Source of the DNA: Armatimonadetes bacterium DC
GTDB lineage: Bacteria > Armatimonadota > Fimbriimonadia > Fimbriimonadales > GBS-DC
Reading direction: 5' to 3'
DNA: 64,000 nt
Assembly (NCBI GenBank): GCA_001442985.1
Contig: LDYB01000023.1
Location: 186,001 to 250,000, forward strand
Below, in pieces: positions 1 through 8,747 of the stretch. Each line of letters begins with the position of its first letter. The first letter of the stretch is position 1. The notes under the pieces were generated by a model. That model was not told the origin of the DNA, made no database searches, and worked only from the letters and a program-made list of their open reading frames with translations. Both the position numbers and the translations under genes were made by a program.

Positions 1-187
1 TTTGAGGGGATGGGCGAATCTCCTGCTGCCCTCGGGGCGACTGATGAGCGCCTATGAGCGCCAGCGTTTCGTTGCGAGAGGCAGGTCTCACTGGACAAAG
101 CCCGCTTTCGGGGGCAACTTTTCCCACTGAATCAGATTCCTCCGCCAGCGTGAGTTTGGAAACGCCCACAAGGGGCAGGGTTGCGTC
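1..187. other. Intergenic start of window
   Basis: No convincing gene. In frame 1 of the + strand the first 18 codons run open to a TGA at 55-57, so this could be the tail of a gene entering from the left, but 18 codons are too few to tell. The remainder lies downstream of the minus-strand dockerin gene. An imperfect GC hairpin near 100-116 is followed by a short T run and could act in termination. Nothing else is recognised. Confidence 0.3.
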
Positions 188-1153
188 TCAGCACCCCTGC
201 CCGAACTGGAATAGAACGGTCAGCAGGTCAGCGTCATCTACAATCCCGTCGCAGTTGGTGTCTTCCGCCAGTCCAGAGCCAGTGTTGCCGAAGGCGAACA
301 GCACTGCCAGCAGGTCGGCGTCATCCACGCAGCCGTTGCCGTCCACATCGGCGGAGGTCACGATAGCGTCCGCTTCAGTCGCTGCGCCCCTCACCTTCAT
401 GTAGAACGAGGCGCGCGGATTACCATTGAACCAGTAGTAACCCGCTCCGTAAGAGCCGTTGCATCTCGTGTCGCCTTCCCAGTAGAAGGTGTCGCCCTCA
501 TAGCCGGGTCCTGAAGCAAGCCACCAGCCAGGTCCGCCGCCCTCATACAGGGGAGCGCAATACTGCGGGAACTTGACGCCTATCCAGAAGCGATCGTACT
601 GGTTGCCGTCGGTACCTGTGAACTCGAAAGTCGACACAGAGTGGGGGGCGCAGCGTGGGAAAGTCAGGCTGACGACATAAGTTCCTGGGTCGAGATTACC
701 CAGCGAGATGTCCTCTACTGCCAGCATTACGCCTGTGTCAACACCGCCAGAAGCGTCTGAGGGCGCCAGATAGAGCGAGATAACCACCGGCTGCTGTGCC
801 GTAGCGGGCACATAGAACGAGACATCTACCTGAGTGATAAAGTAGGTGTTGTCTCCATCCGTGTCGAGGCTGTTGGGGATGTTCGCGTCGTCAAAGGTGA
901 TGTTGGATACTGGGAAGTAATAGCCTGCGTAGGTCGTGTTGTCGACGAGGGTTGTCGGCGCGGCAGGGAAGAAATCGCCCCCGTTCGGAGCAGAACCGCC
1001 GAATGGGGCAGGCAACAGGGAGACTGGCACTGCAGGCACCGGTAAGCCATGAACCGGTCGTACCCGAATCTGAGGCGCGAGTTCAGCCTGCGCGTATGCG
1101 CTTAGTAAGGTCGCACCCATCACTGCTGTAAGCCATCCTATCCTGTTCATCAT
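188..1153 (-). CDS. Secreted protein with dockerin-like C-terminal tail
   Basis: 321 residues. Residues 1-23 form a signal peptide (positive start, hydrophobic core, cleavage likely after AQA). The middle (about 60-250) is beta-rich, aromatic and Gly/Pro-rich, and resembles no catalytic family I know. The last 60 residues carry two EF-hand-like dockerin motifs (DVDGNGCVDDADLL and TNCDGIVDDADLL), each followed by a VLFxFG segment, and the protein ends in Gly-Cys. In dockerins such Asp/Asn positions bind calcium. Five other proteins in the window share this tail, so it probably acts as a surface-retention or docking module. The first ATG of a tandem pair is chosen because an AAGGAG lies 8 nt upstream. 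A -10 TATAAT lies at 1184-1189. Role unknown. Confidence 0.85.
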   Translation of the reverse strand: MMNRIGWLTAVMGATLLSAYAQAELAPQIRVRPVHGLPVPAVPVSLLPAPFGGSAPNGGDFFPAAPTTLVDNTTYAGYYFPVSNITFDDANIPNSLDTDGDNTYFITQVDVSFYVPATAQQPVVISLYLAPSDASGGVDTGVMLAVEDISLGNLDPGTYVVSLTFPRCAPHSVSTFEFTGTDGNQYDRFWIGVKFPQYCAPLYEGGGPGWWLASGPGYEGDTFYWEGDTRCNGSYGAGYYWFNGNPRASFYMKVRGAATEADAIVTSADVDGNGCVDDADLLAVLFAFGNTGSGLAEDTNCDGIVDDADLLTVLFQFGQGC

Positions 1154-1219
1154 ACCGCACGCTCCTTTTCGGTTGGTAACGGTATTATACCCCCATTTTT
1201 TTGGGAACCATTAATTTAG

Positions 1220-1429
1220 GAGACTGTCTCGGAATTTCGCGTTTGAATCCAGACGGGTGAACCCGTTCCTATCAAACAAAGCCAGCCTCCGCTGGCTATA
1301 GCCCCCTGTTTACGGGGATTGGGGGGCTGAGCCGACGCAGGTCGGCTTCGTCTCATGGGAACGGAACCTCAGCCGTCTGGCGTCAGCGCGGTGCAATTCT
1401 GTTGCTTGCTCGCTTTCCGAGACAGCCTC
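1220..1429 (-). repeat. Dispersed ~200-bp repeat, copy A
   Basis: The reverse complement of this stretch closely matches 34879-35075, colinear over almost the whole length. It contains perfect hairpins (AGCCAGC/GCTGGCT at 1281-1298 and AGCCGAC/GTCGGCT at 1330-1347) and a small GGGT/ACCC stem. Its ends form an imperfect inverted repeat (GACTGTCTCGG near 1221, CCGAGACAGCC near 1418). This architecture suits a MITE-like or REP/BIME-like element. It stops exactly where homology to a DNA methyltransferase begins. No coding capacity. Confidence 0.75.
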
Positions 1430-1585
1430 TTGGACCCCTTTTTTGGCTCTGGAACCACTCTGCTCGCATGTGTGGACTTGCGCAGGAACGGGATTGGATA
1501 CGAGATTAACCCGGAGATTGCTCTCGAGGCTGTGCGCCGACTGCGAAGCTATCAGGTCCCCCTCATAGAAAACTCTGGAGGTTAG
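1427..1585 (+). pseudogene. C-terminal remnant of a DNA methyltransferase
   Basis: About 52 codons survive. They encode LDPFFGSGTTLLA, the SAM-binding motif I (FxGxG), followed by RNGIGYEINPEIALEAVRRL, the typical end of beta-class N4/N6 DNA methyltransferases, in which motif I lies near the C-terminus. The catalytic (D/S)PPY motif, the target-recognition part and the start are missing. The reading frame runs backward into repeat copy A, which abuts the homology at about 1427-1430, so the 5' part was deleted or displaced. The gene that follows begins 5 nt after the stop, as in a coupled R-M operon. Almost certainly non-functional. Confidence 0.75.
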
Positions 1586-1590
1586 AACTC

Positions 1591-1818
1591 ATGGCACGCT
1601 CATGGGAGAGTGTTCGCCAGAAAATTTCCCTGACACAAGGACTACTTCAAGAGGTCGGTCTCAGCTTAGAGGCAATCATTGGAAGAATCTGTCGTGTAGA
1701 GATGCACTGGCCCTTCGGAGGCAAGCCTGCTATCAGGCTTAACCTCAACCTGTTAAGGGTGCAATTCCTCCCCATTAGAGAGTTCCCCAAAGGCTTGCCC
1801 TTCGTGGAATCCACTTAA
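1591..1818 (+). CDS. Small ORF after methyltransferase remnant, possibly a truncated restriction gene
   Basis: 75 residues, not recognised. The start has a good ribosome site (GGAGGT, 9 nt upstream) that overlaps the stop of the methyltransferase remnant, so the two were probably one operon. The first 40 residues (MARSWESVRQKISLTQGLLQ onward) look like a real helical N-terminus. The Pro- and Arg-rich end looks less natural, suggesting that the 3' part was lost. In R-M operons this position is often occupied by the endonuclease, which is the basis for the suggestion; no nuclease motif is visible. Confidence 0.4.
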   Translation: MARSWESVRQKISLTQGLLQEVGLSLEAIIGRICRVEMHWPFGGKPAIRLNLNLLRVQFLPIREFPKGLPFVEST

Positions 1819-1853
1819 GGGTATACTACTCTCATCACTCTGGGGGTTTTGCC

Positions 1854-3692
1854 ATGGCGATAACGGCGTATGAATGGTCTGGACGCTTGCGTCCCTATCG
1901 GTGGCGCGTGCGCATGTTGCTGGCGTGGAAGCTGGGGGCGATCGGGGGGACGGCAGGTGCGCTCACCTCGGCGCTACTGAGCCTTCTCGACTGGCGCGCT
2001 GTGCTGTTTGTGCCCACTCACTGGCTGCCTCTGATTGTGCTGGCAGGGGTATTGCTGGGCGTTGTGTATGCGATGCTGATTCGCCTGCCCGACTCGGCAA
2101 TCGCCCAGCTGATTGACCGCCGCGCAGGCCTCAAGGACCGCCTGCAGACCGCCCTGGAGCATTCCGAGGCGAGCCATCTGTTTGACCAGCCGCTGATTGA
2201 GGACGCCCAGCGCGCCCTGCAAAGCACGCACCCCGCGCAGATTTTCAAGCCGCGCTTCACCCGCTGGCAGGGGCTGTTTCTGGGAGCCGTCGCGCTCGCG
2301 CTGCTGATGCACTTTCTGCCCCAGATTCTGGCGCTCGCACTCCCCGAACGGCGCGAGGAGCAAAAAGAGATTGTCAAATCGGCAAAACAGATTGAAGAAG
2401 TGGTCAAGCCGATTGTGGAGGAAGCCAAAAAGCCCGACGCCGACGAGATTGCCAAACGCATCGCGCAGAACGCCGAGCTGTATAACAAACGCGCCCGCGA
2501 AGCGAAAATGAGTAAGCAGGAAGCGCTCCTGCGCTACAACCAGCTCCTCGAAGACGCCCGCAAACTGGAGCAGAAAAACACCCAGAAAATGAGCGAATCT
2601 GCCCAGAAGGCGCTCACCGCGGGCGAACAACTCGAAAAACTGGCGCAAAAGAAACAGCAGGAGCTCAACAACGCCTTCAAAGACCTGCAAGCGCAGCTCC
2701 AGCAAATCCAGCAACAGCTGGAAAGCGGCAAAGACCTGCAGGGTAACCCCCTCTCGGCGGAACAGCGTGCCAGCCTCATGAACCAGATGCGCCAGCTGCA
2801 GGCAACTATGCGCGCCATGCAGAACCCTGCAAACGCCCAGAACCTGCAGAGCCAGCTGAACGACCTCCAGAAACAGCTGGAGCAACTCCAGAAACAGCTC
2901 CAGTCGGGCAAAGACGCGAACGGCAACCCCCTCAGCAAGGAGCAGATAGAAGCGCTCCGCAAACAGATGGAGCGTCTCCAGCAGCAGATTCGCGCCCTCA
3001 GGCTCTCGCAAGAGGCACAGGAGTTCCTGCGTAAACTCTTCAACGATCCCGCCTTCAAAGAGGCGATGGAACACCTGCGCAAACTCGCCGAAGAGATGCG
3101 CAAAAACATGCAACAGCAGCAAAACCCCAATAACGCCGAAAAGCCCCAGCTCAGCCCCGAAGAGATTGAGAAACGCCTGCAGGAACTGGAAAAGCGCCTT
3201 GAAGAGCTGGCGAAGAAGTATAAAACGGACGAGCAAATCCACCAGCTCGCCCAGCAGATTCTGGAGCAGGTCAAGCAGATGAAAAAGCTCAATCAGTGCA
3301 ACGGCGCGTGTTTCGGGCTGGGGATGTGCTTCGGCCCGGGCGGGCTGATGCCAAGCTTCGGAGGCGGTGGCATCCGTCAGGGACCCGCCTGGGATAAGGG
3401 CGAGTTCTTTGGGCAACCGGAGCTGTTCAATCAGGGCGACAAGCAGCCTGAGCTGAAAATCCCCATGAAAGACACCGCCGTTTCGGGTCAGCAGCCGTTG
3501 CTGCCCGGACCTGCGGAGTATCAGGACTTCGAGGCGCCGCCCGTGCCGGGGGGCAGCTCCATCCCGCTGAATCAGGCACTGCCAACCTATCAGAAGAAAG
3601 CCGAGCAGGCGCTGAGCCAGCAGAACATCCCGCCTGCCGAGCGCAAGCGCGTCAAACGCTACTTCGAATCGCTCCAGAAGGGCGGTAATTAG
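1854..3692 (+). CDS. Membrane-anchored coiled-coil protein (DUF4175-like), partner of MoxR
   Basis: 612 residues. Two hydrophobic helices at about 24-46 and 50-75, and a third near 143-163, frame a cytoplasmic segment with the motif AIAQLIDRRAGLKDRLQTAL, which is seen in large membrane proteins encoded beside MoxR ATPases. From about 170 to 480 it is almost pure coiled coil, rich in Gln, Lys and Glu. A Gly/Pro-rich linker with CNGACFGLGMCFG follows, then a conserved-looking tail (ALPTYQKKAEQAL...RYFESL). A -10 TATACT lies at 1822-1827; the leader has only a weak GGGGG ribosome site. It probably acts in an envelope or protein-assembly role with the downstream ATPase, 45 nt away. Exact function unknown. 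Confidence 0.75.
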   Translation: MAITAYEWSGRLRPYRWRVRMLLAWKLGAIGGTAGALTSALLSLLDWRAVLFVPTHWLPLIVLAGVLLGVVYAMLIRLPDSAIAQLIDRRAGLKDRLQTALEHSEASHLFDQPLIEDAQRALQSTHPAQIFKPRFTRWQGLFLGAVALALLMHFLPQILALALPERREEQKEIVKSAKQIEEVVKPIVEEAKKPDADEIAKRIAQNAELYNKRAREAKMSKQEALLRYNQLLEDARKLEQKNTQKMSESAQKALTAGEQLEKLAQKKQQELNNAFKDLQAQLQQIQQQLESGKDLQGNPLSAEQRASLMNQMRQLQATMRAMQNPANAQNLQSQLNDLQKQLEQLQKQLQSGKDANGNPLSKEQIEALRKQMERLQQQIRALRLSQEAQEFLRKLFNDPAFKEAMEHLRKLAEEMRKNMQQQQNPNNAEKPQLSPEEIEKRLQELEKRLEELAKKYKTDEQIHQLAQQILEQVKQMKKLNQCNGACFGLGMCFGPGGLMPSFGGGGIRQGPAWDKGEFFGQPELFNQGDKQPELKIPMKDTAVSGQQPLLPGPAEYQDFEAPPVPGGSSIPLNQALPTYQKKAEQALSQQNIPPAERKRVKRYFESLQKGGN

Positions 3693-3737
3693 CAGGGCAA
3701 AACCCGCCTGAGCCGAACCGGAGAAGGGGAACGGGCA

Positions 3738-4741
<1,004 letters not shown>

Positions 4742-4745
<4 letters not shown>

Positions 4746-6019
4746 ACCAGCGGCGTCTTGCCCGGCTGGGGCACGGGGTCTACCGCCATCGGACCAAAGG
4801 CGAACCGCTCGGCGCGCTCTAGGTAGTTCTCTTTGGAGTTGAGCGCCTGCTCCCAGGTTACCTCTTTCCCCGTGTACGCCGCCATGCGCCCCATAATCGC
4901 GCTCAGCGTGCTTTCAGTCACGGCGCGGGTCTCGTTAATCGGCTTGCCGTCCCGAATGCTCTGAATCAGATGCACATGCTCCTGCAGGTAGGGGTTCGTG
5001 CGTGTGCCGCTGTAGCGCCATTCGGTCTCGCCGAAAATCGCGCCGCTGGGGTCGGCAGTGCCTTTTGTGCCCACAACCCATTCGCCAATCCGGTTGGCGC
5101 AGCCGTCAATCTGGCGGCACATGCTCAGCACGCGCACGCCACCGGGGTACTCAAACTCGATGGCGAAGTGGTCGTAGATGTGTCCATACACGGGGTCGGT
5201 GCGCACCTGACGCCCGCCAACGCCCATCGCCTTGACGGGATGCGCCTGAAGCACCCAGTTAATCACATCGATGTTATGGATGTGCTGTTCCACGATATGG
5301 TCGCCCGAGAGCCATGTGAAATAGAGCCAGTTGCGCAGTTGCCACTCGGTATCCGTCCAGTCGGGCTGGCGGTCGACATGCCACAGCCCGCCCTGATTCC
5401 AGTAGCAGTAGCCCGCCACAATCTTGCCGATGGCGCCCTCCTGCAGGCGTTTGATGGTCTCGCGATAGGCAAAGTCGTGGCGACGCTGTGTGCCCGCGAC
5501 CACCGAAAGCCCTTTCTGGGACGCCACCTCGCCCATCTCGAGCATCAGGCGCACGCCCGTCGGGCACACCGCCACGGGCTTCTCCATAAATACATGCTTG
5601 CCAGCCTCCACCGCGGCTTTGAAGTGGATTGGACGGAACGCAGGCGGAGTCGCCAGAATCACGATGTCCACCCCGCTGGCGATAACCCCCTTGTAAGCGT
5701 CCACCCCTGTGAAGCAACGGTCGTTGGAGACATTGAACATCTCGTTGCCCAGCGGCTCCAGGAGCTTTTTGCTGGCTTCGAGGCGGTCGGGGAAGATGTC
5801 GCCCATCGCGTAGATTTCCACACCTTTGGCGGCGAACACGGCGTCGCGCGCCGCGCCCGTGCCGCGCCCGCCGCAGCCAATCAACCCCACCCGCAAGCGG
5901 TCCGAACCCTGCGCGTGGGCATATGCATGCACAGGCAGCCCTGTCGCCAGTCCACCAATTACCACACCTGCGGACGCTTTGATAAACTCGCGTCGGCTCA
6001 TCCGAATCGGCTCGTTCAT
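4742..6019 (-). CDS. Gfo/Idh/MocA-family oxidoreductase with Tat signal
   Basis: 425 residues. The N-terminus has a twin-arginine signal (SRREFIKAS, Arg 9-10, then a hydrophobic stretch ending near AYAHA), so the protein is exported folded. The Rossmann fold starts at VGLIGCGGRGTG (44-55) and the family motif MEKPVA is at 145-150, placing NAD(P) binding and the catalytic Lys as in the family. The C-terminal region (HIHNIDVINWVLQAHPVKAMG, GGVRVLSMCRQ) is the usual substrate domain. Tat-exported members are common in Planctomycetes, Armatimonadota and related phyla, and are thought to oxidise sugars or polyols with bound cofactor. Substrate cannot be told. Confidence 0.9.
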
Positions 6020-6064
6020 AGGGATAACCTCCGCGATTCTATTTTACATCTTCCTGCACGAATC

Positions 6065-6090
6065 CTGCTACAGGGGCACGGAAGTCCACA
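6065..6090 (+). repeat. 26-bp direct repeat, left copy
   Basis: Identical over 26 bp, in the same orientation, to 7173-7198. The right copy is the last codons and stop of the AEC transporter gene; this left copy is a detached duplicate of that gene end. Together the copies bracket the methyltransferase segment. Confidence 0.9.
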
Positions 6091-6125
6091 GAAGCACCTG
6101 CTCGCGGGGTATACTTCAACTGCCT

Positions 6126-6992
6126 ATGTTTGACACGCAGGCGACGGAATCCACCAAAGTCGGCTACAAGTCGGTTATTGATCTGGGGCGGGAAGCAAGC
6201 GTGCCCTTTCCACACAATCTTGCCGAGTATCCTACCAAAATCCTGCCGCAGGTGATGGGCGCCTTCGTCGAGCGCCTCAGCGAACCGAACGAGTTGGTGG
6301 TAGACCCCTTCGCAGGGGGCGGTACCGTTGCGGTGGAGTGTGCCTTGCGGGGGCGGCGCTCAATCAACATCGACATCAATCCGCAGGCGTTGGCGGTCGC
6401 CCAGAAGAAGCTCAAGGCGCTGGTCGGTTCCCTCTTTGCGGAGCCACCCCGAATTGCGGATCAGCTCCTGATTCTGGGGGACGCGCGTGCCCTGCCGCTT
6501 GCTTCCGAAACCGCCGATGCGGTTGTTACGGATATTCCCTACGCTGACATGATTCGCTATTCCAGCCTGCCGAATGACCTCAGCACCATTGAGGACTACG
6601 ACACCTTCCTTATGGAACTTGGGCACGCCTTTGAAGAGGTAAAGCGTATCCTCAAGCCAAACCGTTATGTCGCCATCTTCGTGGCAGATTACCGTATCGC
6701 GCGATCGCGCCTGATTTTGCCCCTGCATGCCGATGTAATTGGGCTGATGCAGGAACGCGGGTTTGAGTTGTTCGACCTCTATGTGTGGCGCTATTATCGT
6801 TCTGGCGGGTTCCGCCCGTTCGGTGCGAAGCCGTATCAGGCAATGAATGTGCATTCGTATGTGCTGGTCTTCTTCAAACCTGCAACACCCCGTGAGCGAC
6901 TCATCAAAAACCGACCTGTGCGGTATCGTCCCAAGCTGGTGGAAAAACTGCAGAAGGTAAATGGAACCCCTTCTATATCACGCCGATTCTGA
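6126..6992 (+). CDS. Solitary DNA methyltransferase in a direct-repeat-bounded segment
   Basis: 288 residues from ATG 6126. A -10 TATACT at 6110-6115 lies 10 nt before it with no ribosome site, so it is probably leaderless; a longer upstream frame exists but lacks a promoter. SAM-binding motif I is VVDPFAGGGT (58-67), the acidic loop INIDINP is at 80-86, GDAR is at 118-121, and the catalytic tetrapeptide region reads VTDIPYAD (134-141). Ile replaces the first Pro of the usual (D/N/S)PP(Y/F). The C-terminal part SYVLVFFKP closes a class I methyltransferase fold. Probably an N6-adenine or N4-cytosine DNA methylase. An RNA or other nucleic-acid target is possible given the DIPY variant. No nuclease partner is adjacent. 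Confidence 0.8.
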   Translation: MFDTQATESTKVGYKSVIDLGREASVPFPHNLAEYPTKILPQVMGAFVERLSEPNELVVDPFAGGGTVAVECALRGRRSINIDINPQALAVAQKKLKALVGSLFAEPPRIADQLLILGDARALPLASETADAVVTDIPYADMIRYSSLPNDLSTIEDYDTFLMELGHAFEEVKRILKPNRYVAIFVADYRIARSRLILPLHADVIGLMQERGFELFDLYVWRYYRSGGFRPFGAKPYQAMNVHSYVLVFFKPATPRERLIKNRPVRYRPKLVEKLQKVNGTPSISRRF

Positions 6993-7156
6993 TTGGCTAC
7001 AAAACCGCCCGCGGTGTTTCGAGCGTTGCAGGGTCTCGTTTCACGCTCCCTCTTCCTCCTGGTGCTGCTGATGCGACCTTGGAGGTTATTGTTGAGCCGT
7101 TGAAAATTCTGCGATATCGCTACGATTTTTCGGTCGGGAACATCATCCTCTTTTAA
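6896..7156 (+). pseudogene. Frame-displaced C-terminal coding remnant, unidentified
   Basis: An open frame with no usable start runs from 6896, overlapping the end of the methyltransferase in another frame, to a TAA at 7154-7156. From about 6959 it reads like genuine protein: KWNPFYITPILIGYKTARG, then a Pro-rich turn, then LEVIVEPLKILRYRYDFSVG and a hydrophobic end. Codon usage is gene-like. It may be the 3' end of a gene cut by arrival of the methyltransferase, or the true C-terminus of the methyltransferase lost by a -1/+1 frameshift near 6950. I do not recognise the family. Confidence 0.4.
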
Positions 7157-7172
7157 GAGGGCTGGCCAGCCA

Positions 7173-7198
7173 CTGCTACAGGGGCACGGAAGTCCACA
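7173..7198 (+). repeat. 26-bp direct repeat, right copy
   Basis: Identical to 6065-6090. It contains the stop codon and last six sense codons of the minus-strand AEC transporter. A GCTGGCCAGC palindrome lies just left of it (7161-7170). Confidence 0.9.
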
Positions 7199-8105
7199 AC
7201 GGCAACAGCGCCAGCGCCACAGGCACCGACACCACCACCAGCGACGCCGCCAACTCCGCGTCGGTCTGGTAATACGCAGCATAGACCGCGCTGACCATCA
7301 CGGTCGGCATCGCGCTCTGGAGCAACACGGAACGCGCCAGCCCTTCAGGCAGCCCGCTCAGCAGCAGCCAGCCCAGCGTGAAAAGCGGCGCCGCCACGCA
7401 TTTGTACGCCACAATCAGCAACAGGGCGCGCCAGCGGTTGCCCAGCGCCCGCCAGCGGATCATCGCGCCAATCGCAATCAGCGCCAGCGGTACAGTAATC
7501 TGACCCAGAGTCTCCAGCGTAAACAGAACAGGTTGGGGGATAGGTATCGAGAGAAGCGCTGTGAGATAGCCCAGCAAAGTCGCCCAGAACACAGGCATCG
7601 AAGCCACCCGTTTCAGCCCTTCGGTGAGGCTTGTGCGCTCGCCCTTTGCGCCTGCCGCCGCCAGCAAACTCAACCCCAGCGTATGCACCAGCAACGCCGT
7701 GACGCCCATATCGAAGGTCACCGCACTGGCGATGCGCTGGGGGTCGCCCTCATAGAGCGCCGCGATCAGGGGCGTGCCCAGAAACCCCGTATTGCCCAGC
7801 GTGCCGCCCACCATCAGAATCGCGCGTGTGCTGGGGCGCAGGCGGAGCAGATGCCCCAGCAGCCACGCCAGCCCCAGCGCCCCCAGCGTGCTGACAAGTC
7901 CCACACCCCAAACGCCCAGCAAGCTCGGGGACACGGAAGATTTCGCTAATGCGCTGAACACCAGTGCAGAAAGCGGCACCCGCACAATCCACGGCACCAG
8001 CCAGTGAATATGGGCATCAGCAATCCAGCCCACACGGCGAATCACGGCGCCCAGCCCCAACAGGGCGAAAAACATCGTCAGGTACTGGGCAAGCGCGCCG
8101 TTCAC
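7176..8105 (-). CDS. AEC-family (auxin efflux carrier-like) transporter
   Basis: 309 residues, almost all hydrophobic, with about ten membrane helices in two inverted halves. The segments PWIVRVPLSALVFSALA and VGGTLGNTGFLGTPLIAALY (the unwound, Asn/Gly-containing region of helix 4) are typical of bacterial AEC carriers, as is LLQSAMPTVMVSAVYAAYY in the second half. Bacterial members export small organic acids or other metabolites; no substrate can be assigned. It is third in an operon with prfB and a nucleotidase-domain gene, 6 nt downstream of the latter. Its last codons form one of the 26-bp direct repeats. Confidence 0.85.
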   Translation of the reverse strand: MNGALAQYLTMFFALLGLGAVIRRVGWIADAHIHWLVPWIVRVPLSALVFSALAKSSVSPSLLGVWGVGLVSTLGALGLAWLLGHLLRLRPSTRAILMVGGTLGNTGFLGTPLIAALYEGDPQRIASAVTFDMGVTALLVHTLGLSLLAAAGAKGERTSLTEGLKRVASMPVFWATLLGYLTALLSIPIPQPVLFTLETLGQITVPLALIAIGAMIRWRALGNRWRALLLIVAYKCVAAPLFTLGWLLLSGLPEGLARSVLLQSAMPTVMVSAVYAAYYQTDAELAASLVVVSVPVALALLPLWTSVPL

Positions 8106-8111
8106 TGCAGG

Positions 8112-8738
8112 CTATTGGGCAACCCAGGCGGGTGTCGTGACCAGATAACGGGTGCGACTCAGCGGCTCTTTGAGGGTTTCGGCGATCGAGCGCCCGGTAG
8201 CGTTCACAATCTGGTCTTTGCTCCAGATACGGAAATAGCCGAGCGCGCCCCGTGCCAGCGGCGCGGTGGTCGCCACACGGTAGGTACGGCTCGGCTCCAG
8301 CTTGCCCCCCATAATCGAGACCGACACCACCCGCTTGCCTACAGGCGCTTTGGGGTCAAAGCGCACTTCTGCCCCTGCGAGCTGCAGAAAAGCGTTGTTT
8401 TTCTGCGGGTAGAGTTCCAGCGAGCGCTCCAGCGCCTGCAGAATCTGCTCGCCGCGCAGTTCCAGCACCACCACCTCGTCGTCGGGGTAGACCAGCGCCT
8501 TCAGCAGCTCCTGTGGGGCGACTGCACCCTGCGGCAGCTTGTAGGTTTCATCAAAAAAGGCGGCGCCCAGCATCGCCATGTCGGCGCCTGTGGCAGTGCG
8601 CAGGGCGTCCACAAGTGTTTGGGCAATCGGGTTCGCCCGCTCGCCCACATCGCCCATGTCCACCGCCTCAGGAACCGTTATCTGACCCCAGAGGCTCACC
8701 CAGAGTAAGCCCAGCACTCCAATCCAGACCCTTCGCAT
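8112..8738 (-). CDS. Secreted stand-alone 5'-nucleotidase C-terminal domain
   Basis: 208 residues. A signal peptide occupies about 1-19 (to LWGQ). The rest matches the C-terminal, substrate-binding domain of UshA-like 5'-nucleotidases: NPIAQTLVDALR, GADMAMLGAAFF, VVVLELRGEQILQALERSL, NNAFLQLAGAEVRFDP and YRVATTAPLARG. The N-terminal metallophosphatase domain (DxH, GNH motifs) is absent, so it cannot be a complete nucleotidase. It may work with a separately encoded phosphatase domain or bind nucleosides only. It begins 9 nt after prfB. Confidence 0.75.
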   Translation of the reverse strand: MRRVWIGVLGLLWVSLWGQITVPEAVDMGDVGERANPIAQTLVDALRTATGADMAMLGAAFFDETYKLPQGAVAPQELLKALVYPDDEVVVLELRGEQILQALERSLELYPQKNNAFLQLAGAEVRFDPKAPVGKRVVSVSIMGGKLEPSRTYRVATTAPLARGALGYFRIWSKDQIVNATGRSIAETLKEPLSRTRYLVTTPAWVAQ

Positions 8739-8747
8739 CGTATCTCA

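Noticed and set aside
5826-6125. N-terminal extension of the solitary methyltransferase
   Set aside because: It overlaps the oxidoreductase antisense and lies upstream of a good -10 and ATG at 6126.
4970-6133. A plus-strand open frame opposite the oxidoreductase
   Set aside because: Antisense shadow of a well-conserved gene; no homologous motifs.
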